The position numbers and the translations under genes were made by a program. From contig CP136064.1 in the NCBI GenBank assembly GCA_032622095.1, forward strand, positions 247,785,827 to 247,849,826: 64,000 bases of DNA. Direction: 5' to 3'. Origin of the DNA: Siphonodentalium dalli. Taxonomy: Eukaryota; Mollusca; Scaphopoda; Gadilida; Siphonodentaliidae. Below are positions 23,556-34,565 of this stretch, piece by piece. How positions within the stretch are numbered: position 1 is the first letter of the stretch; each line of letters starts with the position of its first letter. The notes below the pieces were generated by a model. The model made no database searches. It had not been told where the DNA came from and worked only from the letters and a program-made list of their open reading frames with translations.

Positions 23556-24060
23556 TTATCATATACGCTTAGAGGACATCACGTGTTTTACAGTGAGTAC
23601 AGTTTTGAGGACCCTTTAGTTATCATATACGCTTAGAGGGCATCACGTGTTACAGTGAGTATTAGTTATCTTATACGGATAGAGGACTTCACGTTTTACT
23701 GTGAGTAGATTTTTGAGGACCCTTTAGTTATCCTTACACATAGAGGACATCACGTATTACAGTGAGTATATAACCCCCTTCTCTCTTATTTGGACGGTAA
23801 GGACACGAGGTTACGAGTCAACACGAAGCTATCGCGCTCAGAGTAATCGCAGTGATACAATGTAAACCGGGTGGAGAACATGGATTACGATTTGCTGGAA
23901 TTATTTCTGAATCATGACGCTCACACATAGAAGTTTTGAGGACCCTCTAGTTATCTTTACGGATAGAGGACATCACGTTTTACAGTGAGTAGAGTTTTGA
24001 GGACCCTTTAGTTATCCTTACACATAGAGGATAACGTTTTACAGTGAGTATATATCTCTG

Positions 24061-24609
24061 AATCGGTCGCCATCTCGACGTTCGACTTATTGAGTTGGGG
24101 GAGACCCGGAAAAAGTGGATCAGAGTGGATAGCCGGAATTATTTCAATACTAGCAAATGGTTCGGAATCTACCCGTTCTATAAAATAAGGTCGTGACCAG
24201 ATGACAATGCATTAGTTTTTATTCATTTCCGCCGAAAACCAGGTATACTAAAAATTGTGTAGCCCAGTATAACATTTTCGTCGACATTTTTTACGGTTTT
24301 ATCACATTGATCATTCCTGGGCGATTGCGCATGTCGATAATCACATTCCCATCTACTCGAAACACTTTTGTCGGTGTCTAATGCAATATACATGCATTGG
24401 AATATGACAATATTTCAATTTGCAAAGTTTGAGATGACACGCGTTATGCGGATAATTCATGACTCATACCCGGTACACATCATGGGAATTTTGACAATTT
24501 TATTACAACTTCAATGAATTGAAAAAACTCGTATACCTTGTCTGAGTATGTCCATATATTTAAAAACTTGAACTATAAAAATGTTTGAAGGATTTGTGGT
24601 TGATAAAGG
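24061..24609. other. No recognisable feature
   Basis: No supported gene or repeat. Confidence 0.4.
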
Positions 24610-24745
24610 GCAATAAATCAGCCAAATATATGACTCCGACTGAACTAAATATCGTAGATTCCCGTGCCAAGTTTTTAAAATATTTACTGGAAAATGACGG
24701 AATACAGGCTCGGAAAAAAGATGAGTCCCAGGATGTGGAGAAATG
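24610..24745. repeat. Dispersed repeat, direct copy of 26534-26660
   Basis: Shared blocks in order: GACTCCGASTGAACT, ATCGTAG, TTCCCRTGC, TGCCAAGTT and GGAATACAGRCTCGG. Confidence 0.6.
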
Positions 24746-24747
24746 GC

Positions 24748-26532
24748 AATAGAGACCTTTCGCAAAACTCACGTTTACGATTACGGATACGGATAGGGTA
24801 CTACGTCACCAACCTTTGTGTACTTTATAATCGTTCTCGTATTTTACTATCCGTAATAACGGTTACGATTTCATGGTTTCTAATAAGCTCAAATAACACC
24901 TGAAATTTATTTTCTGCAATATATCACTTTACTCCGTTCGAGACTGTATATTTATATCATGTAAACCATCCAGTTGTATTGAGCTACGACCTCGATATTC
25001 TGTTAAGATTGACAATGTCTCTACTCCTCGTCGTGAATCACGAGCGTCCCGCGAAATAAGATCGCTATTCACAACGGATAGCAATCGCTGGCTGCGACAG
25101 AAAACTGTACAGTAAGAGGAGTGCACTATGAAACCAGTCGCCAAAAATATAGTATATATTGTGCGATGCACGAGGAGTTTTGCGTGATTATTATGTGCAA
25201 GATAGTACACAATATATAGTGAAATTTAACAATTATTTAATTCAACAAACAACCCATGGTGGTGTCCTAACGTGTGCCGTTATATAATATTATGCCTCAG
25301 GAGAGCCTAAAGAATGGCATAACCCTATTAATGAACAGATTTTGTGTTCTCTTCCCCTTTCCCGAATTCAATTTAATAATATTCGGTTTTCGGTAGAAGT
25401 TGGGATTTATATATCTCTCTCGTAGAGTCTATAATGCAGGGCATTTTAAAATTACATGGAATTCATAACCGATTTTAAAATTACATGGAATTCATAACCG
25501 AGTTCTAAGTTACATAAAGTACTCTGAGTAATCTGAACCTACTCTGGATCCCGATTCAACTGGTAAGTAGTGATTTCTGCTCCTGAACCGTAACTAAAAG
25601 AATATTTGGCATCATCCACCGACATCACCAGAGCTCAGCAGTCTCTGTCAGTTTTGTTCTTTGCATTTATTTGTAATTTTAAAAAACACGCACAAATGCG
25701 GCATTTAAAGGTACTCAATCCGATTAGATGTCCCCATATCATCAGATTCCAACAACAATTTTTTTTGAAATGCCGCTTCTGTTATCAGAATCGAGTAATG
25801 GCTCAAAATTAATGCTAACTACAGTAACTGTCAACTATATTATAAAATTGCCCAAAACCTGTTATTTATCAACATTTTGTTCAACGAAATTTTGCCGGTT
25901 TGTCAAATATCTGACAAAAAAAGCAACTTGATGCACATCGCTTCTACCTTGTCGACTTTGTTTCAATTTGGTAATAACAAATAAGAAGTGATGCACATCA
26001 GCGAGCTCATCAACCTTATGTCGGATTTCCTAAACCCAAAGAGGTGAAGCCGAAATCGCATTGAAATCAAATCGCGGACTTGAAGGGGCTTGAACGATGG
26101 CGTCGTGGTTGATGTGAGGTCCAAATTCAGGAACCACTCTTCCCCATCAACATAACGTCTATCTGGTCATCCATGCTAACAACGAACTGAATTTCCACCA
26201 CATATGACCTGGCATTTATATCTGTATTGCCACAATATATCACGAGAATCCCGGGTCGTACGTTGTGACTGGTCGAATTATTGACAATATTAACAGGTCA
26301 TGATTATCGAATTGTTGCAAATGAGACGATAAGTGAAGTATTAAGGGACTGTATACCAGACACACGCTTTAAGTTGTAAAAGTGGTACGAAATAATGATC
26401 GTACGTGTTCGTCAAAACTCTTACGCGTAATCGTTTTGCGAAAGGACTTTTTGGCCATACGGATAGACTTACGACTACGAATAGCTATCCGTATTCGTAA
26501 TCGTAAACGTGAGGATGCGAAAGGTCTCTATT
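24748..26532. mobile_element. Possible 1.8-kb element with ~49-bp inverted ends
   Basis: The left arm (24748-24796) starts AATAGAGACCTTTCGCA and contains TTTACGATTACGGATACGG. The right arm (26485-26532) is its inverse with a few mismatches, ending TGCGAAAGGTCTCTATT. The interior shows no transposase. The terminal motif also occurs near 27925 and 30240. No clean target duplication is seen, and the flanks are two copies of another repeat, so two separate copies are an alternative. Confidence 0.4.
25440..25503. repeat. ~29-bp tandem duplication
   Basis: TTTTAAAATTACATGGAATT followed by CATAACCGA occurs twice in a row. Confidence 0.85.
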
Positions 26533-26533
26533 A

Positions 26534-26745
26534 ACTCCAACAAAACGACTCCGAGTGAACTCAAAATCGTAGGTGCGTATAGGTTCCCATGCTAGTTGAT
26601 ATATGTGCCAAGTTAAAAAAAACATGACCAGAAAAATGACAGAATACAGACTCGGACAAAATTCCGGACGCACGCACACACGGACGGGCGGACGAGGGTC
26701 ATTACTATAGTCCTCCGACCGAATGTCGGGGACAAAAAGCATAGT
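26534..26745. repeat. Interspersed repeat with ACACGGACGGGCGGACG tail
   Basis: Its first part matches 24610-24745. It ends in an ACGCACGCACACACGGACGG tract, then AGTCCTCCGACCGAATGTCG and GGGGACAAAAAGC, as in other members of this class (2.9 kb, 18.8 kb). Confidence 0.6.
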
Positions 26746-26907
26746 AACCAAACCATTTGATGGATCTGAATGCACCCTGAGTTATATGTCATGCCTTCAT
26801 GGTAGAGTGCTAATAGTTCTGATAGCCGGTTGCATTTTGTACAAGAACAATAAGTGGTCCAGTATATGTCGGTCGGCTTGTCGAATATTTGCTAGGCCGC
26901 CAAATAT

Positions 26908-27055
26908 TCCAGGTGGTGAAAAATAACAGGTTTCAAAAATCGATATCTGATAACTCTGAGCTTTGATTGGTGGGTTCCTCGTCTCGAATCAAATATTGTT
27001 TACCCCCGAAGCCAAAGCAATAGTAATTTAGGAGAGTTAATTCGGATTATGTATC
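26908..27055. repeat. Dispersed repeat, inverse of 19055-19195
   Basis: Reverse-complement match described at 19055-19195. Confidence 0.6.
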
Positions 27056-27466
27056 TTTAAGCCCTTTATACCGGTAGTGTGTGTATACAACGAACTACAC
27101 TGCCCTTGCTATCAAATCACGTATACATATGTTTTGAAGTTATAAATGAATCATGTTCGTTTGGCGTCTCAGCAGACATAAAAGTACAAGCCACATAAAA
27201 GGCAACAGAAAAAATGCAACACATAAAACATAGAAATAATACTTTATCGAACGCTGGGGTCACATGTTCACTCCTCCCTGAGACCATAGAGGAGGAGGGT
27301 TGAGCTTTATCGAAATTTAAGTATACACGGATTTCATCCACTCGCAACAAAACATTGTATTTACGTAGCACAAGGTATGTCCAACGACCAAAATACCATT
27401 CCTTTTAGATTAATCTAATCATATATAGCTTAAATAAAAAAAAATTGGAACAACAAGATAATCAAA
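27056..27466. other. No recognisable feature
   Basis: Nothing supported. Confidence 0.4.
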
Positions 27467-27541
27467 TCAAGAAGAAGAATAAGAAGAAGATGAGGAGGAG
27501 GAGGAGGAGGAGAAGAAGAAGAAGAAGAAGAAGAAGAAGAA
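27467..27541. repeat. (GAA)n/(GGA)n purine tract
   Basis: About 75 bp of AAG and AGG triplets: polypurine on the + strand, capable of triplex formation. Confidence 0.95.
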
Positions 27542-27721
27542 ACTGCTAAAGTACCGAGTTTGGAATACCGATGAAATTACCAGCCCAAGCAACTCACACA
27601 CTTGTGCCTCAATTCCATGTGTATTAGTAAATATTCTTCAGATACATTAAAATATGCTTACAGTAAAGACTAGAGGAAAATAATATAAACAATCCTTTAT
27701 ATCTAGAGCTGTTTTTTGTAG

Positions 27722-27919
27722 ATGGAACAAAACGTCTCGAAGTGCAACCGATCTCCAAAACCAAGCGACTGCATCAGAGGATGAATCGTGTCCCTCCAGT
27801 TCGCGGTCAGTTCCATATCGCCTACCTAGGCTGGTCTCTCCCAAATCATCACCATCCACATCAGAGGAGTACGACAGCGCGCGAATATATAACCAATACG
27901 GTTACGAAGAGATTATAAG
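27722..27919 (+). CDS. Candidate internal exon, disordered Ser-rich product
   Basis: A strong acceptor (GCTGTTTTTTGTAG) precedes 198 bp, open in the frame that skips one base. It reads WNKTSRSATDLQNQ, then SEDESCPSSSRSVPYRLP, SPKSSPSTSEEYDSARIYNQ and YGYEEII, up to a donor-like ATAAG|GTTAGC. Entry and exit are both phase 2. The Ser/Pro/acidic composition looks like a disordered regulatory segment. A second frame and the - strand are also open, which weakens the call. Sequence after the donor joins a repeat terminus and then a palindromic MITE. Confidence 0.4.
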
Positions 27920-27953
27920 GTTAGCAATAGATACCTTTCGCATTATGAACTAA

Positions 27954-28164
27954 AGTAATGCCCTAATTAATCGACTCCATAACCACAGCAGAATTATGGG
28001 TAACTTTTCAGGATTTAGTCGGAAATATGGCTTGTTGCCATTCATCGGAAAGCTCTCCCCGAGAGCTTTCCGATGAATGGCTACAAGCCATATTTCCGAC
28101 TAAATCCTGAAAAATTACCCATAATTCTGCTGTGGTTATGGAGTCGATTAATTAGGGCATTACT
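27954..28164. mobile_element. 211-bp palindromic MITE
   Basis: Two arms of about 100 bp, almost perfectly inverse, start AGTAATGCCCTAATTAATCG and end with its complement. The centre is GCTCTCCCCGAGAGC. The right end is shared with 1-47. It lies 34 bp beyond the candidate exon donor. No target duplication is clear. Confidence 0.85.
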
Positions 28165-28537
28165 GTACTACTGACAAGAATTACCAATACCTGTAATAGT
28201 AGTCGTAAAAAACCCGTTTCGCAGAATTGACGACCACGAGTCAGTTGGTGAGAAAATAGTACCGTTCAGACTTCTTGCCCATCGCATTAAGGTTATCAGT
28301 TATTATTTTGTACTCAAAGGCCCTTTTAATTTTCGAGTCACCGATTATTTTTCTATAGTGTCTTGATATATGGTTTTAATAACAATATATGCCGTAAAAT
28401 ATGATTAAACTACTATTATTCATCATCAGTTGAAACGGCTGTGTCTCAGAAGATGCCCATAGAGAAATAGAAAGATTTTCCCCCGTTACGGCTCCCAGAT
28501 TTCAAACTAAAATTTGTCTCATGATTTTCATTGGAAG
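28165..28537. other. No recognisable feature
   Basis: Nothing supported. Confidence 0.4.
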
Positions 28538-28782
28538 GGGAATAACTCTATATATTAAGATACAGAGTTATTCCCCATCTATTGAAAATAGTGAAACTTT
28601 AGCAAAGAACAAGCACAGAGCACAGTACAAGTTGATATATCAACAAAAACAACATGTTCACAGTATATTACACCGAATAAGTTGATAATACAATTTTTGG
28701 AGCTTCTTCTTTCTGAAAGTGGTATATAATATGGCATTTGTTTTATATAAAATTATCTGGGGGTTCGAAAATTAAGTGGGCC
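28538..28782. repeat. Small hairpin plus dispersed repeat matching 430-645
   Basis: GGGGAATAACTCT and AGAGTTATTCCCC form a hairpin of about 40 bp, followed by the repeat described at 430-645. Confidence 0.6.
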
Positions 28783-28783
28783 T

Positions 28784-28849
28784 TTAACCCTTTACCCAAC
28801 AGAACGGCCCTGTGCCAATGCATTATCTTATATATGCGAGTCGACCTAT
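28784..28849. mobile_element. TTAA MITE family 1, copy B: left end only
   Basis: TTAA at 28784-28787, then CCCTTTACCCAACAGAACGG and the left half of H. The copy stops at the H centre (28849) and unrelated AT-rich DNA follows. Confidence 0.8.
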
Positions 28850-29206
28850 TTTTTTTATTGGCTGAGAATTGAAACTCAACAAGAGTAAAATTGGATGAGA
28901 GTTCTTTTTTTTTGTGTAGGTTAGGTGAATGTGCAGTGCTGTAGTATGGTATTGTGCATTAAAATATGAAACTTTTATAGGAAGCATGCAGATTTCTAAC
29001 TTTTTCAAATGACAGTTTTGCCAAGAATGTATACACAGACATTTCAGTAGCTCTTTTTGAGAAATTATATTAACCTGGTACACACATAAACTTACTTTTA
29101 AATTGGTAAACAAAGAGGTTTTTTTTACGAGTGTTTCATGAAATTTCAGAAAAATTGCATTTTAATATTTAAAATAATTTAATCATGGTTAGATTAGTCA
29201 GGGTAG
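28850..29206. other. Unrelated AT-rich insert, no recognisable feature
   Basis: A 96-codon - strand frame (28823-29113) begins inside the broken H and shows no recognisable domain. Confidence 0.4.
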
Positions 29207-29872
29207 TGTATACTAAGATGAATAAAGTCTATCTATATTAAACGTACTTCTCATTCAAAGTTACTATGCTTCAAATATGTTGAAACTCTGATGGTAAAAG
29301 AATTAAGTTCTGCCTTGATTTCAAAAATCTGTTAACCCTTCACCCAACAGAAGGGCCCTGTGCCAATGCATTCTCTTATATATGCGAGTCGACCATAGGT
29401 CGCCTCGCATATATAAGAGAATGCATTGGCTTAACACATTAAAAATTATAAAATTGTTAAAGAATGTAAGAAAAAATTGTAAAAAGTGTTAGGCCAATGC
29501 ATTCTCTTATATATGCGAGGCGACCTATGGTGTATACTAAGATGAATAAAGTCTATCTATATTAAACGTACTTCTCATTCAAAGTTACTATGCTTCAAAT
29601 ATGTTGAAACTCTGATGGTAAAAGAATTAAGTTCTGCCTTGATTTCAAAAATCTGTTAACCCTTCACCCAACAGAAGGGCCCTGTGCCAATGCATTCTCT
29701 TATATATGCGAGTCGACCATAGGTCGCCTCGCATATATAAGAGAATGCATTGGCTTAACACATTAAAAATTATAAAATTGTTAAAGAATGTAAGAAAAAA
29801 TGGTAAAAAGTGTTAAAAAAAAGATTTTTTTTAGGCCGATGCATTCTCTTATATATGCGAGGCGACCTATGG
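29207..29872. repeat. Tandem duplication with breakpoint at an H centre
   Basis: Unit 1 is 29207-29530 and unit 2 is 29531-29872. Both start TGTATACTAAGATG and end inside the H palindrome at GGCGACCTATGG. Unit 2 has about 18 extra bases (poly-A/T spacer). Each contains the left end of a family 1 TTAA MITE (TTAA at 29332-29335 and 29656-29659). Apart from that spacer the units are nearly identical, so the event looks recent. Confidence 0.9.
29362..29430. repeat. H palindrome in duplicated unit 1
   Basis: Intact 69-bp palindrome. The second H of this truncated MITE (29493-29530) is only a half. Confidence 0.95.
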
Positions 29873-30056
29873 TCGACTCGCATATATAAGAGAATGCATT
29901 GGCACAGGGCATAACTGTAACTATCACAATGTGGTCAAGGAGCCGGTTCCAATGATATCCATATTTGTATGGTTCTATTGAGACAGATCGAAGATAGTTT
30001 AGGCTGTTGAAGCTTTATTTGGCCGGTTTTGGCCGGTTTGTTGGGTAAAGGGTTAA
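29656..30056. mobile_element. TTAA MITE family 1, copy C (complete)
   Basis: TTAA at 29656-29659 and 30053-30056, a 393-bp body, ends CCCTTCACCCAAC and GTTGGGTAAAGGG, and two H palindromes at 29686-29754 and 29835-29903. Its right part matches copies A and D closely. Confidence 0.85.
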
Positions 30057-30261
30057 TTTAATTTTCAGGACATACATAGTCAGTTGCAGGCTATGTGGTT
30101 GAATGCGGAGCTCGCGTGCCCATTATTGGCTTCTCGAAACCGTGATCGTAACTGCGAATATGCAAACACGACGGATAGAACCAACACAAATTGTAGTGAC
30201 GTAGTACCCTATTCATAAATCTTATCAGTAGAAGTTCATTATGCGAAAGGTGTCCATTATA

Positions 30262-31640
30262 AAAATTCACCCACACATTGAAAACAATTTTTGAAAGAAC
30301 AGTCAATGTTATCATAGAGAGGTTTTCCAAAACTTACTATTACAATTAGCAGTTAGCTCCCATGGCTCAAACATCGTTAAATCATTGGACGACGGGAGAC
30401 AGTCTGTCACTTGCTCACTCAGGAACAGTATATCCAGAGATTATCGTTATCGATCTGTTGCAGACCCAACCTCTGATGAGCAGTGCATTTTATTTGCCGT
30501 AAGGACAACTGGGACTGAAGCTTATAGATATGCGCCATAAATAAACTCTCTCAAATGACTCGGCCCTATTACCGAAGACGGTCTGCTGGCAGATGCACAT
30601 TAAATCTTTGAGGCAAATCATTGTCCATAATTATGAGTCTTTTAAATTCATCCACTATATCAAACATTTTCCTTTATGTTATATTATTGCATATATAGAA
30701 TTACACATGAGGCATTTCATGTGATACCCATGCGTATGGACAGATAGATCACATCACACATTGAAAACAATTTCCGAAAGGCCTGCTACTGTCTTGTCCA
30801 AGTTGTTAAAATCTCACCACATATTGAAACCAATTTCTGAAAGCACAGTAAATTTCCTATCATAGAGATGTTTTCCAAAACTCACGATTACAATTAGCAG
30901 TTAGCTCCCATGGCTCAAATAGCATTAAATCATTGGACGACGGGAGCCAACCTAACACGTATTCACTAACAGTATACTCAGAGAGTATCGACCTGCAGCA
31001 GACCCAACCTCTGATGAGCAGTACATTTTATTTGCTTTAAGGACAACTGGGACTGAAGCTTATATATATGCGCCATAAATAAACGCCCTCAAAGGACTCG
31101 TCCTCATTTAGAACGTCCTGAAGCGGTCTGCTGGCAGATACATGTTAAATATATATGAGGCAAATCATTGTCCATATGGGTGTTTCTCAATTCCTATATA
31201 CACAATGTAATATTCTTTATTTCTTCAAATTAAAGAGCAGGTAAATTTACATGTGTACATTAATTTTATACATTATGTCTGCTATATAGTAGTGTGTTGG
31301 GGCACGACTGAAGCTACAATGTTCACGATATAGCTTAGAACAGTGTCAGTCTAAGTACCAAGAATCAGACGAATAAACATGTGAATGTTGCTTCTAGGAG
31401 AATGGCAGAGTTCCAACTCTGGACAGAGAGAACACATTTAGTAAAATATTTATAAAAAAACTGGCAGTGTCTATGAACATGCAATGAAAATTTCCGTCAT
31501 AAATGGCTGCTACATGTCCTAATTGTTAAACTCCCTTCACACATTGAAAACAATTTCTGAAAGTAATGTCTTATACTAGCGTGGTTTTGTGAACTCACTA
31601 TGATAATTAGCTGTTAGCTCCCTTTGTCCCACCATTTACA
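30262..31640. repeat. Three diverged copies of a ~370-550-bp repeat
   Basis: About 30270-30640 and 30815-31180 share long blocks: CACATTGAAAACAATTT, ATTACAATTAGCAGTTAGCT, CAGACCCAACCTCTGATGAG and ATATGCGCCATAAATAAAC. A third, truncated copy is at about 31538-31625 and a short one at 30750-30780. Tandem segmental duplication; non-coding as far as seen. Confidence 0.7.
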
Positions 31641-31782
31641 TAGCGCCACAAAAAACTTGTTCAGTCACGAGGAAGGCATATCGCGGCTTCCATAAAATCT
31701 GAAATCGATGACGTTTGCCTCTCGGATGTCTACCAGCGTTCGATTTTCCTGTGTGTGTTTTTCAAAAGCACAGATAGGATAA

Positions 31783-32182
31783 TTAACCCTTTACCCAACA
31801 GAACGGCCCTGTGCCAATGCATTCTCTTATATATGCGAGTCGACCATATGTCGCCTCGCATATATAAGAGAATGCATTGGCTTAACACATTAAAAATTAT
31901 AAAAATAAAAATAAAAATTATAAAAATGGTAAAAAGTGTTAAAAAAAGATTTTTTTTTAGGCCAATGCATTTTCTTATATATGCGAGGCGACCTATGGTC
32001 GACTCGCATATATAAGAGAATGCATTGGCACAGGGCATAACTGTAACCATCACAATGTGGTCAATGAGCCGGTTCCAATGATATCCATATTTGTATGGTT
32101 TTATTGAGACAGACCCAAGATAATTTAGGCTGTTGCAGCTTTATTTGGCCGTTTTTGGCCGGTTTGTTGGGTAAAGGGTTAA
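31783..32182. mobile_element. TTAA MITE family 1, copy D (complete)
   Basis: TTAA at 31783-31786 and 32179-32182, a 392-bp body, ends CCCTTTACCCAAC and GTTGGGTAAAGGG, and H palindromes at 31813-31881 and 31961-32029. Confidence 0.85.
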
Positions 32183-32184
32183 CC

Positions 32185-32230
32185 GAGTAGTTATTCGATA
32201 TATAGGAAATGTTTAGATAGTAAGTTCAAC
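32185..32230 (-). repeat. Solo fragment related to the 34-47 kb satellite
   Basis: GAGTAGTTATTC, then TAGGAAATGTTTAGATAGTA and AGTTCAAC, is the reverse complement of most of a satellite monomer, with several substitutions. It lies 2 bp after the right TTAA of copy D and 2.1 kb from the array. Confidence 0.6.
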
Positions 32231-32990
32231 AAACTACCTTCCAATCAATTGAGTAGAAATGGAAAATCAACAGATATATCTAATTGCATGATTATTAGCA
32301 TGGAATATTTGGTTGGGTATTTAACATAATAGTCGTTCATGTGGATAGGGAGTTTCAATAATACTCTGAACTAGATATTGATTCTATACACATTTCATGT
32401 AATGTGCGATAATAGTCAAATATGACTGCTCATATTCTGCTAAATGTTTGGTATTAAGGACATTTCCCCCACCCCCAACACAAGTTTGCTATTTGACTCA
32501 AATTATAGAGTAGAAAAACAGTTAAAATGGAATGCAGAACATACACTGACTTGAGGAAATGATTTTATGTTGCTCAAAATTATAACATTACAATTTACAA
32601 ACATGAACGATGATAATTCATTTCCATTATGAACAAACATGCACCTAATACGCACACGCTTGACTACCAAAAGATAACAAATCGGGGTTCACGATGAGAT
32701 GGCTATTGGCATATAATCGCGACCACGGGAGGCACGCGTGGTTTCGATTGACTATCATATTTAATCTGAATGGTAATAACTCTATAAAGAATGTACATTT
32801 ACGAAATAACGGCGATTTGTATGAGAAATTACAACACCACAATAGATCAACTACGATGAAATATAAGTCAAATTCTTCTATAGGGTGGGTGGGCTTGGGG
32901 AAGACTAAATAATTAACAATTCAATGTGCAACATGATTGTTATTCTTCCAAAGGAGAACAAATGACAATATATGGAAATGAAATTGATGG
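32231..32990. other. No recognisable feature
   Basis: Nothing supported. Confidence 0.4.
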
Positions 32991-33183
32991 AAAATGTGTA
33001 TGTAATCAAGAAATGTGTATGTAATCAAGAAACTGTGTATGTAATCAAGAATGTGTATGTGATCAAGAATGTGTATGTGATCAAGTAAATGTGTATGTAA
33101 TCAAGAATGTATATGTAATCAAGAAATATGTATGTAATCAAGAATGTGTATGTAATCAAGAAAATGTGTATGTAATCAAGAAT
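32991..33183. repeat. 17-19-bp minisatellite
   Basis: About eleven units of AATGTGTATGTAATCAAG, with length variation at the AA run and occasional GATC for AATC. Confidence 0.9.
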
Positions 33184-34307
33184 CATATATATAGAGTACT
33201 TATATGCTTTATGTTTTAACTTATCTTGTATTTTTTTGTTAACTGCCTACATTGGTGTATAACAAAAAACGATCTTATCTTATCCTATGACCATTTATAA
33301 CGGTTATTCAAGTTCCCCAATCAATGATTCGTTCATAAAGTTAACAAGTGTGATGTTATCTTCGTGACACACAAAGTGTTCGAACATTCAGTGTACTAAT
33401 TTACTAATTTAAACCGCATAAAAAATACTGTTCATGTTCTCTGGATTAAAATAGGACTGTATATATAAAAGATATGTCGCCAATGTACAGCACCCAGTGG
33501 TCCTCAAGTTTATTGAGTGATAGAATATATCTCTCTCAGCCATAGATAAAATGGGTATTATCATTTTCTCAATGCTTTTCTCCGGTGTTTCTCTTTATTC
33601 TTGGGTATGGGAATGGAGATAAGTTCGCCTGGCGTGTGATGTGATTGCTGTTTGATACGCTTATATAGCACATAAAACGGAGAGATCAAAAATAAACTTT
33701 GCCGTTTCTTCGATAAAACATTCTTCGTTTTAGATATTTGAGAACTGAATGCAGTTTGAGTGTGTAAGGTTATAACGCTGTGGAGAAGTGGTTCACACTA
33801 AATGTGCTTCAGTTGCCACAACGACATACCCCTAAATTAAACACACTCAAAATATGTTAATAGCTGGGTCCTTATTAACTTCAAACTCGGCTATATTTTG
33901 TTTTCTTAAATCTGTCTGCAGTTTGTGTATTATACCATGCTGCATGGTAAGTTAGCCACAATATTCTACGTGTGAATCACCAATGGTGCCGCGCACTCAA
34001 ATCACGCCCAGTATTCTATCTACAGCAGATACATGCAGGTAAACAAGATGTGATGTTTGTTATGGTATGTTTTATTGGGATATGAAATGCATGACCCAAT
34101 TGGCAGTTAACCAGGCATGATTTAATGTAACACACACACGCACGGGCTATGTAAATATTTTGAAATTACAAGACGACTCCCATGTGTCAACATGTTATAG
34201 CTTCATATTTACAGTGATAAATAATATATAACATAACATGCGTAATATAATTATAGGGTAGAATGTATGTGTATCTTTAACGATTACACCGCTGCTATCG
34301 GAGATCT
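33184..34307. other. No recognisable feature
   Basis: AT-rich, with no gene or repeat supported. Confidence 0.4.
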
Positions 34308-34565
34308 TTAACCCTTCCTATACTAAATGGATTCTCCCATGCACTCACATATAAAAGTATACATTGGAATGGTCTATTATTGATTTGGAGGTGTGTTAAT
34401 GTGGTAAAAACAGACGGCAGATAAATAAAAGTGCAGAAAAGCCCTATTTCTTGAGGGAAATGTTTAGATAATAAGTTCAACTATGGTCGTTTGTTGAACT
34501 TATTATCTGAACATTTCCTATGGGATAACTACTCATCAATGATTCTTTAGTATAGAAAGGGTTAA
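34308..34565. mobile_element. TTAA MITE family 4: source of the satellite
   Basis: TTAA at 34308-34311 and 34562-34565 flank a 250-bp body with inverted ends CCCTTCCTATACTAAA and TTTAGTATAGAAAGGG. Near its right side an inverted repeat (GGAAATGTTTAGATAATAAG against CTTATTATCTGAACATTTCC) forms a hairpin at about 34456-34518. Its last 70 or so bases are the first monomer of the satellite that follows. Confidence 0.8.

Larger units (their letters stand above)
22853..24060. repeat. Large direct duplication with short tandem subrepeats
   Basis: 22853-23045 and 23774-23970 are about 95% alike. Each is followed by 50-60-bp subunits containing GAGGACCCTTTAGTTATC, ATAGAGGACATCACG and TTTTACAGTGAGTA. 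A TTAA MITE sits within the first copy. Both copies keep an ATG frame MDYDLLELFLNHDAHT, stop, whose one difference is synonymous. Its function, if any, is unknown. Confidence 0.7.
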
